The translations under genes and the position numbers were made by a program. From contig NZ_BDCD01000046.1 of NCBI RefSeq assembly GCF_001613325.1, positions 1 through 64,000 on the forward strand: a stretch of 64,000 nucleotides of DNA, read 5' to 3'. Below are positions 37,475 to 45,525 of the stretch, piece by piece (positions within the stretch are counted from its first letter, which is position 1; every line of letters starts with the position of its first letter). Origin of the DNA: Nocardia yamanashiensis NBRC 100130 (lineage in GTDB: Bacteria; Actinomycetota; Actinomycetes; Mycobacteriales; Mycobacteriaceae). The notes under the pieces are model-generated. The model made no database searches. It saw only the letters and a list, made by a program, of their open reading frames with translations, and had not been told where the DNA came from.

Positions 37475-38566
37475 TCAGACCAGTATTTCGAGGATGGGCA
37501 GGGCCTCTGGCGAGTGTGACCACCAGTCGGTATGACCGAGGAAATAGTCCTCGTATGCGATTTCGGCATTCTTCTGGTTACCGCCGGGGACGACGCTCAG
37601 GAAGTAGTCGATCTCGGAGAGTTCGTATTCGGCGTGCACCAGCGGCAGCAGGGCGGGCAGGGCGCGGCGCTCCGGTTCGGTGAGGGGGCGCACGCGTTCG
37701 TATGCTTCCAGCAGGGCGCGCACCTGGTCGGCCCGGGTGTGCGCGGGACCGCCGTCGCGAATCGAAATCCAGTCCACGGCACAGCGTTCGACGGCGATGG
37801 CCAGATCGTGCACGGCGGTGGTGCGGTCGCAGAGCCCGAAATCGATGACCGCGGTCACGTCGCCGCCGCGCCAGAGCAGGTTGGTGCCGTGCCAATCATT
37901 GTGCGTCCACAGCGGTTTCAGGTCGGCGAGCAGGGGATACAGGCGGTCGTGGGCCGGCAGATGCACGCGTTCCAGATCGGCCCGCCAGTCCCGGGCCGCC
38001 AGGAAGGCGGCGAGCGCCGGGCGGGCGGCGGCCCGGTCCGCCACCGCCGCAAGGGGATCCACGGCGGCGAAGATCGAGAAGCCGCCGAGCAGCGGGCGCG
38101 CCGGCCGGGCGGGGGCGTCGTATCCGGCGGACGCCAGATGCAGCCGGGCCAGCAGGTGACCGGCCGCCGCGGCATCGCCGAGCGAGAGGTAGGGCGACCA
38201 GGAGAAGACGCCCTCGTACCGATCCGCGCCGTCGCCGAATTCCTGTACCTCGTAGGCGAATTCACCGGATTCGGTAGTGCGCGACACGGCGGGGACCGGG
38301 ATGCCGCGGGCCCGCAGGTGGTCCATGAACCGGTGCTCTTCATCCAGCGCCGCCGCATCGCGCAGGGTGCGGGGGAGGCGTTTGACGATGACCGCGCGCC
38401 CGTCCGGCAGCCGCACCCGCGCCGTCGCCGACAGCGGGCGCGGGCTGCGCCATTCGATGACCGCGTCCGCGCCGACCACCTCATCCACTTCCGTGGAAGT
38501 CAGTGGCGGCCAATCGGGTTCGACCAACGGGTCGTGGCCCATGCCGTAGACGCGGCCGTCGGTCAT
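37475..38566 (-). CDS. Aminoglycoside-phosphotransferase-fold kinase (APH family)
   Basis: 363 residues from ATG 38566. The kinase-like fold is supported by the ATP-lysine region (GRAVIVKRLPRTL), the catalytic loop HNDWHGTNLLW and the metal-binding VIDFGLCD. Homoserine kinase/MTR kinase-like members share these motifs, and the small-molecule substrate cannot be read from sequence; resistance is not implied. It begins 7 bp after the stop of an NCS1 permease, so the permease and kinase are likely co-transcribed and may import and phosphorylate the same compound (inference). Confidence 0.82.
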   Translation of the reverse strand: MTDGRVYGMGHDPLVEPDWPPLTSTEVDEVVGADAVIEWRSPRPLSATARVRLPDGRAVIVKRLPRTLRDAAALDEEHRFMDHLRARGIPVPAVSRTTESGEFAYEVQEFGDGADRYEGVFSWSPYLSLGDAAAAGHLLARLHLASAGYDAPARPARPLLGGFSIFAAVDPLAAVADRAAARPALAAFLAARDWRADLERVHLPAHDRLYPLLADLKPLWTHNDWHGTNLLWRGGDVTAVIDFGLCDRTTAVHDLAIAVERCAVDWISIRDGGPAHTRADQVRALLEAYERVRPLTEPERRALPALLPLVHAEYELSEIDYFLSVVPGGNQKNAEIAYEDYFLGHTDWWSHSPEALPILEILV

Positions 38567-38573
38567 GGGCGGG

Positions 38574-39914
38574 TCAGACCTCCCGGCGGCGTCCGGCGAC
38601 CACGAGTATCGCGGTCACCAGGGCGGCCGACAGGAAGGCGAACAGGGAGGCGGAGGTCCACCAACCCGGATGAAATCCGATGGCGTCCTGCGCCTTCGTC
38701 CAGAAATCCGCCCACCAGCTGATCGAACCCGGATTGCACAGTTGGTACACCACGAACCCGATCACCCACGGCAGCAACATGATCGGCCGGGCCGGGGAGT
38801 TCTGATCGAGGTCCCAGAAGCCGCGCCCGCGCCCCAGGAAATAGTCCACGATGAGCACGGCGCTCAGCGGCACGAACACCGAGCCGATCAGGTACAGGAA
38901 GTTGGCGTAGGAGCTGAAATCATGGACCGGCAGTGCCAGCAGCGTGACGGCGACGCCCACCAGCCCGGCCAGGATGCGGCGGTCCACGCGCGGCAGCAGG
39001 TTCTGGATGGACATGGCGGTCGAATAGATATTGGCGAAGGACTGATCCGTCTCGCGCAGCACCAGCACAGCGAAGAACGCCCAGCCCGCGGTCACGCCCA
39101 GGAAGGTGTCGAAGATCTTCTCGGGGTCACCGCCGACCTGGAGGATGGCGATGATGCCGAGCAGGTAGCACCAGCCCTGGCCCACCGAGTAGCCGAGCAC
39201 GGTGGCCCCGGCGGCGGACTTCGCCGAACGCGAGTGCCGGGTGTAATCGGCGGCCAGCGGCACGAATGACACCGAGACGGCCAGCGCGCTGTCCACGGCC
39301 GGGAAGAAGCCGCTCCAGCTGGTGCCGGTGAGTTCCGGAACCGGTTGCCGCAGTAGCTGAATCGTGAAATACACCAGCGCGATGCCGACCGCTACGGTCA
39401 CGTACTTGCGCAGAATGTGCAGCACTCGCAACGGCCAGATGGCCATGACGGTGGACAGCAGGCCCGCCGCCACGATCACCAAACCGTGCGGAACCTTGTC
39501 ATGGGTGAGCGCCGAGACGCCGAGCGCGATGACGGTCAGCTCGAACACGCCCCAGCCGATGCACTGCACGATATTGGCGGCGGTCGGCAGGTAGGACAGC
39601 TTCGTCCCGAACAATCCGCGTAGTACAGCCATGGCGGGCGCACCGGTGCGCGCACCGACGGCTCCGGCTCCGGCGACCATCAGAATGCCGACGACGGTGC
39701 CCACCGCGGTCGCCAGCAACGCCGCCGCGATCGACAGCGGCGGGTGCCCGACCGGCATCAGTACGGCCGCCGCACCGCTGAACCCGAGCAGGCTGACCCC
39801 GATATTCAGCCAGAATGCCGATTGATCGCTGAAGCTCAGCGTCCGCGGCGGCTCGGTGTCGAGCAGCAGCGGGGCTTCCTTGCGCTCGTCGGGTGTCACA
39901 TCGGCAGTGCTCAT
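38574..39914 (-). CDS. NCS1-family nucleobase/vitamin permease
   Basis: 446 residues from ATG 39914 (MSTADVTPDERKEAPLLL); the frame extends further upstream without coding support. About 12 membrane spans are visible. The region SFSDQSAFWLNIGVSLLGFS and the conserved FVPLAADYTRHSRSAKSA match cytosine/hydroxymethylpyrimidine-type transporters (CodB/CytX). No thiamine (TPP) riboswitch was found in the 110 bp upstream, which weakens a CytX call. The downstream kinase-fold gene, 7 bp away, suggests a salvage pair. Substrate uncertain among pyrimidines, HMP and related heterocycles. Confidence 0.82.
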   Translation of the reverse strand: MSTADVTPDERKEAPLLLDTEPPRTLSFSDQSAFWLNIGVSLLGFSGAAAVLMPVGHPPLSIAAALLATAVGTVVGILMVAGAGAVGARTGAPAMAVLRGLFGTKLSYLPTAANIVQCIGWGVFELTVIALGVSALTHDKVPHGLVIVAAGLLSTVMAIWPLRVLHILRKYVTVAVGIALVYFTIQLLRQPVPELTGTSWSGFFPAVDSALAVSVSFVPLAADYTRHSRSAKSAAGATVLGYSVGQGWCYLLGIIAILQVGGDPEKIFDTFLGVTAGWAFFAVLVLRETDQSFANIYSTAMSIQNLLPRVDRRILAGLVGVAVTLLALPVHDFSSYANFLYLIGSVFVPLSAVLIVDYFLGRGRGFWDLDQNSPARPIMLLPWVIGFVVYQLCNPGSISWWADFWTKAQDAIGFHPGWWTSASLFAFLSAALVTAILVVAGRRREV

Positions 39915-39976
39915 GAGCTGTGATGCTACGGCGCGGACCGGACGAAACGGGCGGTCCCTTCCCTTCGGTCCCGGGT

Positions 39977-40006
39977 GTGCCCGCCGCGCGGTAGCGCGGC
40001 GGGCAC
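39977..40006 (-). terminator. 13-bp perfect GC hairpin
   Basis: Stem 39977-39989 / 39994-40006 with a GGTA loop. It lies 19 nt past the stop of the minus-strand gene at 40025, ahead of the permease gene. Confidence 0.7.
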
Positions 40007-40024
40007 GAGGTTTTTCGGAGCGAA

Positions 40025-40471
40025 TCAGAGGCAGATGATGATGCGGCGGCGGTCTGCGGGGTCCACGCGAATCGAAATCGTCTTGCCCACGCCGATTTTC
40101 GGTCGCGCCACCGGTTCGAGGTCGAACACCACGCTGCCGTGATACGTCTCCGACCCCGGCACCACCAGTTCCAGATCCAGCTCGGTCAGCTCGGTCCAAT
40201 GGTCGGTCGGGCTCAGCGGGTGCACGCCCTCGATGTTCGCCCACCCCTCCAGCCCGTGCCGCAGCAGTTTCCGGTCCGCCCGCGACGGCCGCTGCGCCAG
40301 CAGCATCCCGATGCCGAGGAAGCTTCCGAACAGCCCGACCAGGGCAATGCATTGATAGGGCACCGTGCCGGGCGGGCTGTGCTGAACGACGAATCCGAGC
40401 CAGAGCCCGAGAGCTATGAGGTACGCGGCGGTGACGCCGAGAATCGTATGGAGCATGCGCCGGTGGTCCAT
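40025..40471 (-). CDS. Small membrane protein of unknown function
   Basis: 148 residues from ATG 40471 (MDHRRMLHTILGVTAAYLIA). Two hydrophobic spans (about residues 8-28 and 40-58) are followed by a soluble domain rich in acidic and hydrophobic residues (ELTELDLELVVPGSETYHGS, then VGKTISIRVDPADRRRI). The pattern resembles small actinobacterial two-span proteins with a cytoplasmic beta domain. I do not recognise a family. A Uma2-like gene lies 34 bp upstream in the same direction. Confidence 0.65.
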   Translation of the reverse strand: MDHRRMLHTILGVTAAYLIALGLWLGFVVQHSPPGTVPYQCIALVGLFGSFLGIGMLLAQRPSRADRKLLRHGLEGWANIEGVHPLSPTDHWTELTELDLELVVPGSETYHGSVVFDLEPVARPKIGVGKTISIRVDPADRRRIIICL

Positions 40472-40505
40472 GACAACCTCCACCACGGCTTTTCGGAACT
40501 CCAGT

Positions 40506-41108
40506 TTAGTCCGGAATACGCAGCGCCGTGAGCGCATCCAGATCGAGATCGAGTTCCATTCCGGCCAATTCGAGCCGCGCACGCCCGCTTTGGACGCCGG
40601 TCACCTCGTAGTAATCCGCGCGCAGCCGATGCGTGGTGATGCGGACCGGATCGTCGGGGTCGATCAGCCAGTACTGCTCGATCCCGACCGCCGCGTACTC
40701 GACCAGTTTCATGATGCGGTCGGTGCGCCGCGAGCCCGGCGCCACGATCTCGATGGCCGCCAGCACATCCGCCGGCGCCACCCGCGCCGGATGCGTCGCC
40801 CCGGCCGTACCCCCGACGACCAGCAGGTCCGGGGTGCGCACCGTGGGCGGCGTGCCCTCGTCGATCAGCAATTCGACCCGGGCCAGCGCCGCCACCCGGC
40901 GCGGCAGCGACGGTTCCAGTTGCGCCGCCAGCCGCCACACCGCGAGCTGATGCCGCGGCGGCTGCGGCGCCACCACCAGCACCCCGTCCACCAATTCCCG
41001 GCAGAGCCGGTTGTCGGCCGGTAGCTGGGACCACTCCGCCAGCGTCAATAGGTGATCAGGCCAGGACGCAACCGTTTTCCGGGCTTCCGCGGAGCTGGAC
41101 CTACGCAT
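40506..41108 (-). CDS. Uma2-family (DUF820) restriction-endonuclease-fold protein
   Basis: 200 residues. The PD-(D/E)xK-type core is visible: ELVDGVLVVAPQPPRHQLAV, TPDLLVV, AAIEIVAPGSRRTDRIMKLVEYAAVGIEQYWLIDP split over two strands and a helix. Acidic residues, Glu in EIV and Lys in MKLVEY are in place for metal-dependent nuclease chemistry. Uma2 proteins are widespread in actinobacteria and cyanobacteria and mostly uncharacterised. No obvious partner lies nearby, so defence or DNA-repair roles are speculation. Confidence 0.85.
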   Translation of the reverse strand: MRRSSSAEARKTVASWPDHLLTLAEWSQLPADNRLCRELVDGVLVVAPQPPRHQLAVWRLAAQLEPSLPRRVAALARVELLIDEGTPPTVRTPDLLVVGGTAGATHPARVAPADVLAAIEIVAPGSRRTDRIMKLVEYAAVGIEQYWLIDPDDPVRITTHRLRADYYEVTGVQSGRARLELAGMELDLDLDALTALRIPD

Positions 41109-41148
41109 GCGCCCAGTCTTCCACGCCCGGCAACCGCACAGCGATGTT

Positions 41149-41826
41149 TCAACTCTTCAACCGCAGAACGGCGAGTACCCGCCGATGGTGCGCGTCCGAC
41201 GGCGGCAGGTCCAGTTTGGTGAAGATATTGCCGATGTGCTTCTCCACCGCGCGTTCGGTGACCGTGAGCGCTTGCGCGATAGCCGAATTGGACAGCCCCT
41301 GCGCCATGGCCTCCAGCACCTCGCGTTCGCGCGGGGTGAGGCGGGCCAGCGAATCCTGTTGCCGGGAAGCGCCCATCAACTGGCTCACCACCTCCGGATC
41401 GAGCGCGGTGCCGCCGGTGGCGACGCGCTGCAGGGCGTCCACGAAATCGCCCACATCGGCGACCCGGTCCTTGAGCAGGTACCCGACGCCGCCCGCGCCG
41501 GACGCGAGCAGCTCGGTGGCATAACGGGTTTCGATCCACTGCGAGAACACCAGCACGCCGGTCTCGGGGTGGCTGCGGCGCAGGGCCAGCGCCGCCAGCA
41601 AACCCTCGTCGGTGAAGGTCGGCGGCATCCGCACGTCCACCACCGCCACATCCGGCCGCTGCGCGCCCACCACATCGGACAGTCCGGACGCATCGCCCAC
41701 GGTCGCCACCACTTCGTGGCCGCGCTCGGTGAGCAGGGCCGTCAGGCCGTCCCGCAGAATCGCATTGTCCTCGGCGATCACCACGCGCAGCGGTGCGCTC
41801 GTAGCGGGATTCACCGTGTCCTCCAT
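41149..41826 (-). CDS. NarL/LuxR-type response regulator
   Basis: 225 residues from ATG 41826. The receiver domain has the acidic pocket AEDN (Glu19/Asp20) and phospho-acceptor Asp64 in AVVDVRMP, with KDR (Lys near 118) in the expected place. The LuxR helix-turn-helix is LTPREREVLEAMAQGLSNSA through VEKHIGNIFTKLDL. It begins 13 bp after the stop of the adjacent histidine kinase, forming a two-component pair. Target genes are unknown. Confidence 0.93.
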   Translation of the reverse strand: MEDTVNPATSAPLRVVIAEDNAILRDGLTALLTERGHEVVATVGDASGLSDVVGAQRPDVAVVDVRMPPTFTDEGLLAALALRRSHPETGVLVFSQWIETRYATELLASGAGGVGYLLKDRVADVGDFVDALQRVATGGTALDPEVVSQLMGASRQQDSLARLTPREREVLEAMAQGLSNSAIAQALTVTERAVEKHIGNIFTKLDLPPSDAHHRRVLAVLRLKS

Positions 41827-41839
41827 TCCCAGCGGCCGT

Positions 41840-44065
41840 TCACAGTGGCCCCGCGATCGGCAAAGTCATGGTGACCACGGTCGGCCCGCCGGCCGGACTG
41901 TCCACCAGTAGATAGCCGTCCACCGAGCGCGCCCGCGCCGCCAGACCCGAAAGTCCACCCGCCACAACGGTTTCCCGGGTGCCCGCGACCGGCTGCAGGG
42001 CGCCGCCGTGCCCGTTGTCGCGGACGCTCACCGCCAGCGAGCCCGCGCCGGTGGGCAGTACCGACACCCAGATCCGATTGGCCCCAGCATGTTTCACCAC
42101 ATTGGTCAGCAGCTCCGCCACCGAGAAGTACGCGATTGCCTCGATCGCGGGGCTCGGCCGGTGCGGCAGGAAGACCCGCAGCTCCACCGGAATCGAGCAC
42201 CGCGCGGCGAGCGTCTCCAAGGCCGGCTCCAGCCCGAGTTCCAGTGCGGGCGGATGGATTCCGCGCACCAGCTCACGCAGTTCGGTCAGCGCTTCCTTGG
42301 AGCTGGCCCGCGCATCGGCGATGAGATCCCGTGCGTCGCCGCCGGCCGCCAGCCGCTCCTCGGCCCGCCCCAACGCCATGGCGATGGTGACCAGCCGAGC
42401 CTGTGTGCCGTCGTGCAGATCGCGTTCCAGCCGCCGCAGGGTGGCGGCGGAATCGTCCACGGCGGCCCGGCGGCTCTCCCGCAGTTCGGTGATCTGCAGG
42501 TCGCGGTTGGTGGGCCCGAGCAGCGTGGCCGTCAGCCAGCCCTGAACCAGGCACACCGCTCGAACCACCCACGGCATCAGCCACAGCGTGATCCACCCGA
42601 GCAGTGAGAAGGCGATCACCTTCGGCCAGGTATCGATGAACACGTCCCCGAACTGGGCGAGCGCGTGATGCTCCACCCCGTCCGCGTCCACCTGGCTCGG
42701 ATAGCCGATGGCCCACGCGATCGGCGACAGCGCCGTGAACGCCGCCACCAGCATGGCCATCAGCACCACGTAGCCGGTGAACAGCGCGATCACGACCTGC
42801 GTGGCCAGGAATACCAGTGCCCGCCACGCGGTCCGATCGGTGAACGCGCTCTTGAAGAACCCGATCAGCCCGGTCGACCGGAACGGCGGCGGCGCGGCCA
42901 CCGCCCGCCCCAGCAATGTCCGTGCCAGCCCCCGATACACCGTCCCCCACACGCGTCCGCCCAGCAGCACCAGCGCCACCACCGGAATCCCGATGAGGAA
43001 GATCGAAAGATAAAGCCCCCCACCCCAACCCAGGAACAGATAGGCGGCCGCCATACCGCCCAGCACGAAAGTGCAGACCAGATAGGCGAATTCCTTCCAT
43101 GTCCGAGCCCGGAACGGCGCGGTCAGCATCGCCTTCGCAACCACCGCCGTCCGCTCCGCCGGTGTCACCGCATCCGCGAACCCCGCGGCGCCGGAACCGG
43201 GGAACCCGCCCGTGCCGAACTCTCCGCCACCCGGCGCACCGAAATCTCCGCCACCCGGCGCACCGAAATCTGCACCACCCGGCGCGCCGAACCCTGGCGC
43301 ACCCACCGCCGGCTCGAAGCCCGCCCACTCCGAACTGTCCACGTCGGGTGTCGCGTCCAGCACCTTCGTCGCTGTCGGCCCAGGTAGCGCACCGCCTTCT
43401 GCCCCGCCCAGCACCCGTGTCGGCATCGGCCCCGCAGCTGCCGACGGCTGCCCACCCGGCGGCGTCCCGTACCCGAGCGCCATCGTCGGCTGATGCTCGG
43501 ACCGTGCGCCCGGATCCAGCGCGAGGGTCGGATTGCCGCCCACCCCCGCCGTCGCGTGCCCGGATCTCGAACCACCGCCCCACGGGTTCGGTGCGAGCTC
43601 CGCGGCCGGATCAGTCCCGCGCGATGCCGCTTCGAGCGCGCGAGGCTGATCGATCGGCGCCGCCGAGTCGAGCGTGCGGCTGTCGTTCGCAGCGGTCGCT
43701 GGGTCGAGTGTGCGGGTGTCGTTCGCAGCGGTCGCTGGGTCGAGTGTGCGGGTGTCGTTCGCAGCGGTCGCTGGGTCGAGCGTGCGGGTGTCGCTCGCAG
43801 CAGTCGCGGCGTCGAGCGCGCGGCATTCGTTCGCAGCAGTCGCGGCGTCGAGCGCGCGGGTGTCGTTCGCAGCGGTCGCTGGTTCAAGCGTGCGGGTGTC
43901 AGTCGCAGCGGTCGCGGCGTCGAGTGTGCGGGTGTCGTTCACAGCCGCCGTCGGGTCGAGTTCACGGGTCGGGTGTTCGCCCCGGTGCGCGGATTTCGCG
44001 CGGTCCAGGGTGGGTCGGTCGGCCGCAGGGCTGGGGTTTTCCGCCGGTTCGGTCATGTCTCCCAT
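41840..44065 (-). CDS. Membrane sensor histidine kinase with N-terminal 12-residue tandem repeats
   Basis: 741 residues from ATG 44065; ATG 44056 is nearly as good. The catalytic half is NarX/DesK-like: phospho-acceptor His near residue 550 in ERDLHDGTQARLV, dimerisation helix, and an ATPase domain with VRDNGHGG and GLSGLAARARSV. The middle is a multi-span sensor domain (FAYLVCTFVLGGMAAAYLFL and later spans). The N-terminal 330 residues are unusual: 8-9 copies of a 12-residue unit like DTRTLDPATAAN (about residues 43-150), then PTLALD, PTMALG and PTRVLG segments and a Gly/Ala/Phe linker. It probably senses membrane or envelope state and acts through the downstream regulator. Confidence 0.88.
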   Translation of the reverse strand: MGDMTEPAENPSPAADRPTLDRAKSAHRGEHPTRELDPTAAVNDTRTLDAATAATDTRTLEPATAANDTRALDAATAANECRALDAATAASDTRTLDPATAANDTRTLDPATAANDTRTLDPATAANDSRTLDSAAPIDQPRALEAASRGTDPAAELAPNPWGGGSRSGHATAGVGGNPTLALDPGARSEHQPTMALGYGTPPGGQPSAAAGPMPTRVLGGAEGGALPGPTATKVLDATPDVDSSEWAGFEPAVGAPGFGAPGGADFGAPGGGDFGAPGGGEFGTGGFPGSGAAGFADAVTPAERTAVVAKAMLTAPFRARTWKEFAYLVCTFVLGGMAAAYLFLGWGGGLYLSIFLIGIPVVALVLLGGRVWGTVYRGLARTLLGRAVAAPPPFRSTGLIGFFKSAFTDRTAWRALVFLATQVVIALFTGYVVLMAMLVAAFTALSPIAWAIGYPSQVDADGVEHHALAQFGDVFIDTWPKVIAFSLLGWITLWLMPWVVRAVCLVQGWLTATLLGPTNRDLQITELRESRRAAVDDSAATLRRLERDLHDGTQARLVTIAMALGRAEERLAAGGDARDLIADARASSKEALTELRELVRGIHPPALELGLEPALETLAARCSIPVELRVFLPHRPSPAIEAIAYFSVAELLTNVVKHAGANRIWVSVLPTGAGSLAVSVRDNGHGGALQPVAGTRETVVAGGLSGLAARARSVDGYLLVDSPAGGPTVVTMTLPIAGPL
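43667..43960. repeat. 36-bp tandem repeat within the histidine kinase gene
   Basis: About eight consecutive 36-bp units, each near TCGAGTGTGCGGGTGTCG followed by TTCGCAGCGGTCGCTGGG on the plus strand. Neighbouring copies in 43668-43800 are nearly identical, the outer ones diverged. The unit length is a multiple of three, so copy number can change without frameshift. Confidence 0.85.
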
Positions 44066-44396
44066 CGTCTTCACCGTACGTCCCGCCCGCGATGGGGCAG
44101 CCCGGCGAATCGAGGGTGTGGCTAGCCCCACCCCGGGCGCGCGGCAGCGCCCGGGGCGACTTTCCGGTCGCGACCGGGCCGTACTCCGCGCCGTACCCGA
44201 ACGCGATTCCCGTTCCGGTCCTCGGCGTCACGAACTCGGTGCGCCGCCCGTCACGTGGTCCGGCGGCTCGGCGCCGCGGCCGCCGCGCTCGGTCCGGCGC
44301 CGACGCTGCTCGCCGCGTCGTCCTCGCCCCCTTGCTCGGTCCGGCGTCTGCGGTGCTCGCCGCGCCGTCCACGCTCGCGGGAGCGGGTCCGGGACC

Positions 44397-44402
44397 TAGC
44401 AT
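44397..44402 (+). promoter_or_regulatory. -10 element TAGCAT, likely leaderless start
   Basis: TAGCAT is 7 nt before ATG 44410, and no ribosome site lies between. Confidence 0.45.
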
Positions 44403-44409
44403 CGTGTGC

Positions 44410-44748
44410 ATGACGTTCGAATCGTCTCCGCCGGAGGTCCCGCCGCCGGGCTACGGGCAGGCGCCCGGTTACTACCCGCCGCCGCCGGATCATCCGCAAG
44501 CCACCGTCGTGCTGGTGCTCGGCATTCTGAGCTTGATGTTCTGCCAGCTGCTGGGCCCGGTCGCCTGGGTGATGGGGCGGCGGGCGCGGGACGAGATCGA
44601 CCAGTCGCGGGGTGCGATGGGCGGGCGCGGCATGGTGATGGCGGGGTACGTGTGCGGCATCGTCGCCACGGTCCTGCTGGTGCTCACGGTCGTCGTGGTG
44701 GCCTTCGCGCTGGCGATCATGCTGGTGGCCGGTTCGACCCCGAACTGA
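44410..44748 (+). CDS. Small DUF4190-like membrane protein
   Basis: 112 residues from ATG 44410. A Pro/Tyr-rich N-terminus (PPEVPPPGYGQAPGYYPPPP) precedes two hydrophobic helices (ATVVLVLGILSLMFCQLLGP and YVCGIVATVLLVLTVVVVAF) separated by an ARDEIDQS loop. This is the common DUF4190 layout of actinobacteria; function unknown. The RNA methyltransferase gene starts 19 bp downstream. The frame stays open upstream to 43099 only as antisense to the kinase gene. Confidence 0.75.
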   Translation: MTFESSPPEVPPPGYGQAPGYYPPPPDHPQATVVLVLGILSLMFCQLLGPVAWVMGRRARDEIDQSRGAMGGRGMVMAGYVCGIVATVLLVLTVVVVAFALAIMLVAGSTPN

Positions 44749-44754
44749 CGCCAC

Positions 44755-44760
44755 TACCAT
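44755..44760 (+). promoter_or_regulatory. -10 element TACCAT before the methyltransferase gene
   Basis: TACCAT lies 6 nt before GTG 44767, consistent with leaderless transcription. Confidence 0.45.
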
Positions 44761-44766
44761 GACCGG

Positions 44767-45450
44767 GTGAGTTCCGCCCCGACATCCGACGAACCGCTGG
44801 CCCCCGGTCCCACCGAATGGGGTGAGCATCCGCACGGTGTCGGGCCGTGGCGGGCGGAGTTCGGGACCGAACCGCCGGCCGATCCGCGCTTGGATCCGGA
44901 GCTGATCGAACACGGCGATCGACGCAATGTGGTGGACGCCTACCGCTATTGGACGCGGGAGGCGATCATCGCCGATATCGACCGGCGACGGCATTCGTTC
45001 CATGTGGCGATCGAAAACTTCGGGCACGACGCGAATATCGGCACGGTGGTGCGGACGGCGAATGCCTTCGCGGCGGCGGCGGTGCACATCGTCGGGCGCA
45101 AACGGTGGAATCGCCGGGGCGCCATGGTGACCGACCGCTATCAGCACATCGAACATCACGCCGAGATCGGCGATCTGCTGCGCTACGCGGCCGAGCACGA
45201 CCTCACCGTGGTGGCGGTCGACAACGTCCCGGGTTCGGTGCCGCTGGAAACCGCACGCCTGCCGCGCAATTGCCTGCTGCTGTTCGGGCAGGAGGGCCCG
45301 GGCGTCACCGAGGCGGCGAAAGACGCTGCGGTGCTTACCGTCTCCATCGCCCAGTTCGGGTCCACACGCAGCATCAATGCCGGGGTGGCGGCCGGAATCG
45401 CCATGCACGCCTGGGTGCGCCAGCACGCCGATCTCACCCATGCTTGGTAG
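44767..45450 (+). CDS. SpoU/TrmH-family RNA 2'-O-methyltransferase
   Basis: 227 residues from GTG 44767. The SPOUT knot motifs are present: ENFGHDANIGTVVRTANAF (motif 1), LLLFGQEGPGVTEAAKDAA (motif 2) and SIAQFGSTRSINAGVAAGIA (motif 3). It should methylate a ribose 2'-OH in tRNA or rRNA using SAM; the exact site is unknown. An N-terminal extension of about 60 residues is rich in Pro and acidic residues. The gene corresponds in position and type to M. tuberculosis Rv0380c. Confidence 0.9.
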   Translation: MSSAPTSDEPLAPGPTEWGEHPHGVGPWRAEFGTEPPADPRLDPELIEHGDRRNVVDAYRYWTREAIIADIDRRRHSFHVAIENFGHDANIGTVVRTANAFAAAAVHIVGRKRWNRRGAMVTDRYQHIEHHAEIGDLLRYAAEHDLTVVAVDNVPGSVPLETARLPRNCLLLFGQEGPGVTEAAKDAAVLTVSIAQFGSTRSINAGVAAGIAMHAWVRQHADLTHAW

Positions 45451-45525
45451 ACCGGCGGGGTGTGTGAGCTGAAGAGGTAACAAATCAGCCACGAATATGG
45501 GCGTCCGACTGGCACGATAAGTCCT

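Noticed and set aside
39915..40024. Thiamine (TPP) riboswitch ahead of the NCS1 permease
   Set aside because: No CUGAGA or ACCUGAUC-type conserved elements on the minus strand; only a terminator hairpin is present.
43667..43960. Regular 36-bp repeats resembling a CRISPR array
   Set aside because: The units are contiguous with no unique spacers and lie in frame in the kinase gene.
43099..44409. Upstream extension of the DUF4190-like frame as a 549-residue protein
   Set aside because: It is antisense to the kinase repeats; the -10 and ATG at 44397-44412 fit the short protein.
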